Origin: an uncultured Prevotella sp.
Lineage (GTDB): Bacteria > Bacteroidota > Bacteroidia > Bacteroidales > Bacteroidaceae
Reading direction: 5' to 3'
Length of the DNA stretch: 11,088 nt
Assembly: GCA_934183135.1 (NCBI GenBank)
Contig: CAKPRX010000072.1
Location: 1-11,088 of the forward strand
Each line of letters begins with the position of its first letter. Positions within the stretch are counted from its first letter, which is position 1. Position numbers and translations under genes: made by a program. Shown here piece after piece: positions 6,143 through 11,088 of this stretch. The notes beneath the pieces were generated by a model that did not search any database, was not told the DNA's origin, and was given only the letters and a program-made list of their open reading frames with translations.

Positions 6143-7648
6143 ATGGCAGAAAGAAGTAATACAACACGGCGCAAGACATCTTCGACGCCTATAGATACAT
6201 CGTATGGACACCTGCAGCCCCAGGCGCTGGACATAGAGAAGCTGGTGCTGGGCGCACTGATGATAGACAAGGACGCCTTCTCGGTAGTCTCTGAGTTTCT
6301 GAAGCCTCAGACGTTCTACGAGCCACGCAACCAGAAACTGTATCAGGCCATCCAGACGCTCAACATGGACGAGCACCCCGTGGACATATCTACGGTGATA
6401 GAAGAACTCAAGCGCGAGGGCACCCTGGACGACGTGGGCGGCCCCATGTACGTGCTCGAGCTGAGCCACAACGTGGCCTCGTCGGCCCACATAGAGTACC
6501 ACGCCCGTATCCTGGCTCAGAAGTTCTTGGCCCGACAGCTCATCTCGTATGCGAGCGTCATTGAGACCAAGGCTTTTGACGAGTCTATCGACGTTAACGA
6601 GCTCATGCAGGAAGCCGAGGGCAGCCTGTTCGAACTCTCGCAGCACAACATGAAGAAAGACTATGTCCAGGTAGACCCCGTCATCAACCAGGCCATCAAC
6701 ATCCTGCAGAAGGCATCGGCTAACAGCGGCGGCCTGACGGGTGTGCCCACCGGCTACCACAAACTGGACGAGAAGACCAGCGGCTGGCAGGCTTCGGACC
6801 TGGTAATCATAGCCGGACGACCTGCCATGGGTAAAACTTCGTTTGCCCTGTCGCTGGCCAAGAACATAGCCGTGGATTACAATGTGCCGATAGCTTTCTT
6901 CTCGCTCGAAATGAACAACGTGCAGCTGGTAAACCGTCTCATATCCAACGTATGTTCCATCCCGGGCAACAAGATGCTTAACGGACAGCTGTCCAAGGAC
7001 GAGTGGGAACGGCTGGACAAGAACATTACCAGCCTGCAGGGTGCCCCCCTGTACATAGACGACACCCCCGGCCTGTCTATCTTTGAGCTACGTACCAAGG
7101 CCCGCCGCCTGGTACGCGAGAAGGGGGTCAAGATTATCATGATAGACTATCTGCAGCTGATGAACGCTACCGGTATGAACTTTGGAAGCCGACAGGAAGA
7201 GGTGTCCAAGATATCGCAGTCGCTCAAAGGACTGGCCAAGGAGCTGGATATACCTATCCTGGCACTGTCGCAGCTCAACCGTGGTGTCGAGGGGCGCGAG
7301 GGCCTGGAGGGCAAACGCCCTCAGCTGAGCGACCTCCGTGAGTCGGGTGCCATAGAGCAGGACGCCGACATGGTTATGTTCGTTCACCGTCCTGAGTACT
7401 ACCGCATCTTCCAGGACGAACAGGGACACGACCTCCACGGCATGGCTCAGATCATCATAGCCAAGCACCGTAAGGGTGCCACGGGCGATGTGCTCCTCAC
7501 CTTCAAGGGCGAGTACACCCGTTTCCAGGATCCCGAAGACTCACCGGCACCTCCCGTCGACGCCAATGGCGGCGAGTTTATCAGCAGCCGCATGAATGAC
7601 CCCTATGCCGACCCGCTGCCACCGCAGAGCGACCAGGTGCCGTTCTGA
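6143..7648 (+). CDS. dnaB: replicative DNA helicase DnaB
   Basis: A 501-residue hexameric helicase that unwinds DNA at the replication fork 5' to 3' and interacts with primase. The N-terminal helical domain spans about 25-130 (ALDIEKLVLGALMID onward), a linker follows, and the RecA-like domain occupies about 195-465. Motifs are Walker A GRPAMGKT at 225-232, FFSLEM at 252-257, Walker B IIMIDYLQL at 331-339, SQLNRGVE at 376-383, DLRESGAIEQDAD at 397-409, and KHRKG at 441-445 carrying the likely arginine finger. The last 35 residues are Pro/Asp-rich and probably flexible. Length is slightly above E. coli DnaB (471) because of both tails. No intein is present. The ATG follows an AT-rich leader without a Shine-Dalgarno site. 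Expressed alone from its own promoter; no clear terminator is visible in the 100 bases after its stop. Confidence 0.97.
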   Translation: MAERSNTTRRKTSSTPIDTSYGHLQPQALDIEKLVLGALMIDKDAFSVVSEFLKPQTFYEPRNQKLYQAIQTLNMDEHPVDISTVIEELKREGTLDDVGGPMYVLELSHNVASSAHIEYHARILAQKFLARQLISYASVIETKAFDESIDVNELMQEAEGSLFELSQHNMKKDYVQVDPVINQAINILQKASANSGGLTGVPTGYHKLDEKTSGWQASDLVIIAGRPAMGKTSFALSLAKNIAVDYNVPIAFFSLEMNNVQLVNRLISNVCSIPGNKMLNGQLSKDEWERLDKNITSLQGAPLYIDDTPGLSIFELRTKARRLVREKGVKIIMIDYLQLMNATGMNFGSRQEEVSKISQSLKGLAKELDIPILALSQLNRGVEGREGLEGKRPQLSDLRESGAIEQDADMVMFVHRPEYYRIFQDEQGHDLHGMAQIIIAKHRKGATGDVLLTFKGEYTRFQDPEDSPAPPVDANGGEFISSRMNDPYADPLPPQSDQVPF

Positions 7649-7754
7649 CACCACGGCAACCCGCGCCATGGCAATGAAGGAAAACGAAAAAATAACAATA
7701 TCGGCGCCGAAAATAGGTAAATGTAAGTTTTTAGCTGAAAAAAGTAATATTTTG

Positions 7755-7786
7755 TTTGTGCAGTTGGCTTTTTCTTTATAACTTTG
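7755..7786 (+). promoter_or_regulatory. leucine operon promoter
   Basis: TTTG at 7755-7758, a 20-base gap, then TAACTTTG at 7779-7786, an exact match to both parts of the Bacteroidetes consensus. Transcription should begin near 7793, only a few bases before the first ATG of the leader peptide. The 105 bases between the dnaB stop and this promoter show no gene. Confidence 0.75.
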
Positions 7787-7796
7787 CATTAACTAA

Positions 7797-7904
7797 ATGA
7801 GAGCAATGATGATTGTAACCAGTAACATACTGAACGGCATTATCCTAAAGATTCGACTGCACGGCGTAGTTGGAAGTGTGGGGCATGTCAGTATGTACAG
7901 ATGA
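7797..7904 (+). CDS. leu leader peptide rich in Ile, Leu and Val
   Basis: A 35-codon frame, below usual gene-calling length, from ATG at 7797 to TGA at 7902-7904; in-frame ATGs at 7806 and 7809 are alternative starts. It encodes MRAMMIVTSNILNGIILK followed by 17 more residues. Thirteen of 35 codons are branched-chain: Ile at 6, 11, 15, 16 and 19, Leu at 12, 17 and 21, Val at 7, 24, 25, 28 and 31. It lies between the leu promoter and a terminator hairpin, the arrangement of ribosome-mediated attenuators such as the E. coli ilv and leu leaders. Ile/Leu codons concentrate in codons 11-21, ahead of the antiterminator arm at 7871, so scarcity of Leu or Ile would stall the ribosome in the right place; the Val cluster sits over or past that arm and may matter less. 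The start codon lies about 4 bases from the expected transcript end, so translation would be nearly leaderless, or begin at 7806/7809. Confidence 0.75.
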   Translation: MRAMMIVTSNILNGIILKIRLHGVVGSVGHVSMYR

Positions 7905-7936
7905 ATTGAGGATAATACTAAGCCTTTCCACTTCCA
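7826..7936 (+). promoter_or_regulatory. alternative pairing segments of the leu attenuator
   Basis: Three complementary pairs lie in the leader in crossing order, so no two of them can nest. A: ACATACTGA (7826-7834) with TCAGTATGT (7888-7896), 9 bp. B: ATTATCCT (7839-7846) with AGGATAAT (7909-7916), 8 bp. C: TGGAAGTG (7871-7878) with CACTTCCA (7929-7936), 8 bp. Pair C would capture the left arm of the terminator and so acts as the candidate antiterminator. A ribosome paused at codons 11-19 would mask A and B but leave C free, favouring read-through. Pairings are exact by eye; their energies and the switch logic are inferred. Confidence 0.6.
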
Positions 7937-7955
7937 CAAGTGCGAAAGGCTTTTT
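7921..7955 (+). terminator. intrinsic terminator / attenuator before leuA
   Basis: AGCCTTTC (7921-7928) pairs with GAAAGGCT (7944-7951), and inside it CACTT (7929-7933) pairs with AAGTG (7938-7942) around the loop CCAC, with one bulged C at 7943. A run of five T (7951-7955), one of which is paired, then GTTT follows. It ends 28 bases before the leuA start and lies downstream of the leader peptide. Its position inside the operon, with no gene in between, argues for conditional termination and not for ending dnaB transcription alone. Confidence 0.85.
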
Positions 7956-7983
7956 GTTTATAATATAATATGTATAGAAAAAT

Positions 7984-9483
7984 ATGAGTGAAAGGCTTTT
8001 TATATTCGACACGACGCTCCGGGACGGCGAGCAGGTACCGGGCTGCCAGTTGAATACGGTAGAGAAAATTCAGGTAGCAAAACAGTTAGAGCAGCTGGGC
8101 GTCGATGTGATAGAGGCAGGCTTCCCCATCTCGTCGCCGGGCGACTTCAACTCGGTCATCGAGATCAGCAAGGCCGTAACGTGGCCCACCATCTGTGCCC
8201 TGACCCGCGCCGTGGAGAAGGATATAGACGTGGCGGCCGAGTCGCTGAAGTATGCCAAGCACAAGCGCATACATACGGGTATAGGAACCAGCGACTCGCA
8301 CATCAAATACAAGTTTAACTCGACCCGCGAGCAGATTATAGAGCGCGCCGTGGCCGCCGTGAAGTACGCCAAGCGCTATGTGGAGGACGTAGAGTTCTAC
8401 GCCGAGGATGCCGGACGTACCGACAACGAGTATCTGGCCCGCGTGATAGAAGCCGTCATCAAGGCGGGTGCCACGGTGGTAAACATCCCGGACACCACAG
8501 GCTACTGTCTGCCCACGGAGTATGCCGCCAAGATTAAGTATCTGAAGGATAACGTCGCCAATATAGACCAGGCGGTCATATCGACCCACTGCCATAACGA
8601 CCTGGGCATGGCCACGGCCAACACGCTGAGCGGTGTGCTGAGCGGAGCCCGCCAGGTAGAGGTTACCATCAACGGTATAGGCGAGCGGGCCGGTAACACG
8701 TCGCTCGAGGAGATAGCCATGATACTGAAGTGCCACAGGCACCTGGACATAGACACCAATATCAACACCACGAAGATATATCCCACGTCGCGCATGGTCT
8801 CCAGCCTGATGAACATGCCCGTACAGCCCAACAAGGCCATCGTGGGCCGCAACGCGTTTGCCCACTCGAGCGGTATTCACCAGGATGGTGTGCTGAAGAA
8901 CGTCCAGACCTACGAGATAATGAACCCCACGGATGTGGGACTGGAGGACAACTCTATCGTACTTACCGCCCGCTCGGGCCGGGCAGCCCTGAAGTACAGG
9001 CTGCATGTCAATGGCGTCGATGTGTCTGACGAGGCCAAGCTGGACAGCATCTACAAGGAATTCCTGAAACTGGCCGACAAGAAGAAGGAGATAAGCGACG
9101 CCGACGTGCTGGTTCTGGCCGGCGCCGACCGCTCGGAGAACCACGCCGTGAAGCTCGACTACCTGCAGGTAACCACCGGCAAGGGGGTAAAGAGCGTGGC
9201 CAGCATAGGACTGGACATCAGCGGACAGAAGTTCGAGGACGCCTCGTCGGGCAATGGCCCTGTAGACGCTGCCATCAAGGCTCTCAAGAAGATAATAACC
9301 AAGCAGATGACGCTCAAGGAGTTCACCATACAGGCCATCAGCAAGGGCTCAGACGACGTGGGTAAAGTTCACATGCAGGTGGAATACGATGGAAACGTGT
9401 ATTATGGCTTTGGCGCCAATACAGATATAGTTACGGCCTCGGTAGAGGCTTACATAGATTGTATAAATAAGTTTAGAAAATGA
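7984..9483 (+). CDS. leuA: 2-isopropylmalate synthase
   Basis: First committed enzyme of leucine synthesis: condenses acetyl-CoA with 2-oxoisovalerate to 2-isopropylmalate. The 499 residues hold the HMGL-like TIM barrel with [10 protein letters not shown] at 8-17 (metal ligand D9), the second metal site HCHND at 202-206 (histidines 203 and 205 by usual counting within one residue), [17 protein letters not shown] at 227-243, and [10 protein letters not shown] at 296-305. The C-terminal part from about 370 fits the LeuA allosteric domain, with [11 protein letters not shown] at 424-434, so leucine feedback inhibition is likely. The length fits the full-length bacterial LeuA class (about 500-520). 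Homocitrate or citramalate synthase is less likely given leuC and leuD next door. The ATG lies 28 bases after the attenuator hairpin without a Shine-Dalgarno site. Its TGA overlaps the leuC ATG by 4 bases. Confidence 0.96.
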   Translation: MSERLFIFDTTLRDGEQVPGCQLNTVEKIQVAKQLEQLGVDVIEAGFPISSPGDFNSVIEISKAVTWPTICALTRAVEKDIDVAAESLKYAKHKRIHTGIGTSDSHIKYKFNSTREQIIERAVAAVKYAKRYVEDVEFYAEDAGRTDNEYLARVIEAVIKAGATVVNIPDTTGYCLPTEYAAKIKYLKDNVANIDQAVISTHCHNDLGMATANTLSGVLSGARQVEVTINGIGERAGNTSLEEIAMILKCHRHLDIDTNINTTKIYPTSRMVSSLMNMPVQPNKAIVGRNAFAHSSGIHQDGVLKNVQTYEIMNPTDVGLEDNSIVLTARSGRAALKYRLHVNGVDVSDEAKLDSIYKEFLKLADKKKEISDADVLVLAGADRSENHAVKLDYLQVTTGKGVKSVASIGLDISGQKFEDASSGNGPVDAAIKALKKIITKQMTLKEFTIQAISKGSDDVGKVHMQVEYDGNVYYGFGANTDIVTASVEAYIDCINKFRK

Positions 9484-10880
9484 ACACACTCTTCGACAAA
9501 ATCTGGGACAAGCATACGGTTCAGGTAGTGAGCGACGGTCCCACTCAGTTATATATAGACCGTCTTTACTGTCATGAAGTGACCTCGCCGCAGGCGTTCG
9601 CAGGCATGCGGGCACGTGGGCTTCGGTGCTTCAGACCAGGACAGATATTCTGTATGCCAGACCATAACATTCCCACACACGACCAGGACAAGCCCATAGC
9701 CGACCCCGTGGGCCGCAAGCAGGTAGACACGCTCGACAAGAACTGCACAGAGTTCGGACTGACGGAGTTTAAGATGAACACGAAGGACAACGGCATCATA
9801 CACGTGGTGGGCCCGGAGAGGGGACTGTCCTTGCCGGGCATGACCATCGTCTGCGGCGACTCGCACACCTCTACCCATGGGGCCATGGGTGCCGTGGCTT
9901 TCGGCATCGGTACCAGCGAGGTCGAGATGGTCATGGCCTCGCAGTGTATATTGCAGCAGAAACCCAAGTCGATGCGCATTAGCATCAACGGAACGCTGGC
10001 CCCGGGCGTAACGGCCAAGGATGTGGCCCTATACCTGATGGCCCAGATTACCACGTCGGGTGCCACGGGCTACTTTGTAGAGTATGCGGGCGACGTAGTA
10101 CGCAATATGTCTATGGAGGGGCGTCTTACGCTCTGCAACCTGTCCATTGAGATGGGAGCACGAGGTGGTTTTGTCGCCCCAGATGCCACCACGTTTGCCT
10201 ACATCAAGGGCAGGGGGTACGCGCCTACCGGGGCCGACTGGGACAAGGCCGTGGCTTACTGGCAGACCCTCAGGAGCGGCGACGATGCCGTATTTGACAA
10301 GGAACTGACCTTTGACGCGGCAGACATAGAGCCTCGCATAACGTATGGGACCAACCCGGGTATGGGCATCGGCATCACAGAGACCATACCCACGCTGGAG
10401 AGCATGGACGGGGTAGACGAGGCCGGCAAGGCGTCGTATCTGAAGTCGCTCGAGTACATGGGCTTCAAGCCCGGAGAGAAGTTGCTGGGACATCCGGTAG
10501 ACTATGTGTTCTTAGGTGCCTGCACCAACGGGCGCATAGAGGACTTCAGGGCTTTCGCGACCCTGGTAAAGGGCAGGAAGAAGGCCGACCGCATCACCGC
10601 GTGGCTCGTGCCTGGCTCCTGGGCGGTAGACCGGCAGATACGGGCCGAGGGCCTGGACCGCGTGCTGGCCGATGCGGGCTTCGTTATCCGCCAGCCGGGT
10701 TGTTCGGCATGCTTGGCCATGAACGACGACAAGGTTCCGGCCGGTAAGTACTGCGTGTCTACCAGCAACCGCAACTTCGAGGGTCGTCAGGGACCAGGGG
10801 CACGCACCATACTGGCATCGCCACTGGTAGCGGCTGCCGCTGCGGTAACTGGCGTAATAAGCGACCCACGCACGTTGTAA
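9480..10880 (+). CDS. leuC: 3-isopropylmalate dehydratase large subunit
   Basis: Large subunit of isopropylmalate isomerase, an aconitase-family [4Fe-4S] enzyme that with LeuD converts 2- to 3-isopropylmalate in leucine synthesis. The 466 residues equal the usual length of bacterial LeuC. Visible motifs are HEVTSPQAF at 32-40, DHNIPT at 61-66, [13 protein letters not shown] at 125-137, GTNPGMG in the middle (290-296), and the three cluster ligands C348 ([10 protein letters not shown]), C408 and C411 ([10 protein letters not shown]). The conserved [17 protein letters not shown] lies at 432-448. The ATG at 9480 overlaps the leuA stop in an ATGA, supporting this start and translational coupling. 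leuD follows after 21 bases. Confidence 0.97.
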   Translation: MNTLFDKIWDKHTVQVVSDGPTQLYIDRLYCHEVTSPQAFAGMRARGLRCFRPGQIFCMPDHNIPTHDQDKPIADPVGRKQVDTLDKNCTEFGLTEFKMNTKDNGIIHVVGPERGLSLPGMTIVCGDSHTSTHGAMGAVAFGIGTSEVEMVMASQCILQQKPKSMRISINGTLAPGVTAKDVALYLMAQITTSGATGYFVEYAGDVVRNMSMEGRLTLCNLSIEMGARGGFVAPDATTFAYIKGRGYAPTGADWDKAVAYWQTLRSGDDAVFDKELTFDAADIEPRITYGTNPGMGIGITETIPTLESMDGVDEAGKASYLKSLEYMGFKPGEKLLGHPVDYVFLGACTNGRIEDFRAFATLVKGRKKADRITAWLVPGSWAVDRQIRAEGLDRVLADAGFVIRQPGCSACLAMNDDKVPAGKYCVSTSNRNFEGRQGPGARTILASPLVAAAAAVTGVISDPRTL

Positions 10881-10901
10881 TCCACCATTAACATCTTCAC
10901 A

Positions 10902-11088
10902 ATGAAACAGAAATTTGACACCATCATAAGTACATGCGTACCCCTCCCCCTGGAGAATGTAGATACCGACCAGATTATACCGGCCCGCTTCCTGAAGGCT
11001 ACTGACAAGGAGGGCTTCGGCGACAACCTTTTCCGCGACTGGCGCTACCACAAGGAGGGCAGCCCTGTCAAGGATTTCGTGCTGAATG
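10902..11088 (+). CDS. leuD: 3-isopropylmalate dehydratase small subunit, 5' part
   Basis: Starts at ATG 10902, 21 bases after leuC, and runs off the window after 62 complete codons with no stop. The beginning [20 protein letters not shown] and the following [12 protein letters not shown] (about 21-32) match the LeuD swivelling-domain signature. It partners LeuC to form the active isomerase. A full LeuD is about 200 residues, so roughly two thirds lies outside. leuB would be expected further downstream, but this is not visible. Confidence 0.95.
   Translation, partial: MKQKFDTIISTCVPLPLENVDTDQIIPARFLKATDKEGFGDNLFRDWRYHKEGSPVKDFVLN

Noticed and set aside
8086..9144. 352-codon minus-strand open frame opposite leuA
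   Set aside because: Antisense to a full set of LeuA motifs, no recognisable domain; long because the GC-rich leuA codons leave few stops on that strand.

Overview
The window looks like the chromosome of a Bacteroidales bacterium, most likely Prevotella or a close relative. Three things point there: promoters of the Bacteroidetes type (TTTG, a 19-20 base gap, then TAnnTTTG) ahead of dnaB and the leu genes, starts without clear Shine-Dalgarno sites, and GC-rich genes separated by AT-rich gaps that hold dispersed repeats. The genus is inferred from the style of the intergenic repeats and was not tested. No tRNA, rRNA, CRISPR array, transposase or phage gene was seen.

Left half, minus strand (reading right to left): a small thioredoxin-like protein with a CQPC active site, a DUF4186 protein, the DEAH helicase HrpB (its start overlaps the DUF4186 stop by 4 bases), and then a membrane iron-sulfur protein. 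That last protein joins a NapH-like quinol-oxidising module to a NapG-like ferredoxin module through an internal twin-arginine signal.

Middle: about 1.2 kb with no convincing gene separates the divergent thioredoxin and dnaB genes. It is rich in structure: a 14-bp perfect inverted repeat with a third arm copy 21 bp away, three palindromes resembling ARG boxes (two of them forming a 19-bp long-range hairpin), a 21-bp element present twice, and a 29-bp repeat present twice in the presumed dnaB leader.

Right half, plus strand: dnaB (replicative helicase), then the leucine operon leuA-leuC-leuD, with leuD cut by the window end. Between dnaB and leuA lies the most interesting element: a strong promoter, a 35-codon reading frame with 13 Ile/Leu/Val codons, three mutually crossing complementary pairs, and a 13-bp terminator hairpin with a T-run ending 28 bases before leuA. 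This reads as a ribosome-mediated attenuator for branched-chain amino acids. The leuA start region also carries a second copy of the terminator's right arm. LeuA makes 2-isopropylmalate from 2-oxoisovalerate and acetyl-CoA, and LeuC with LeuD isomerises it to 3-isopropylmalate.
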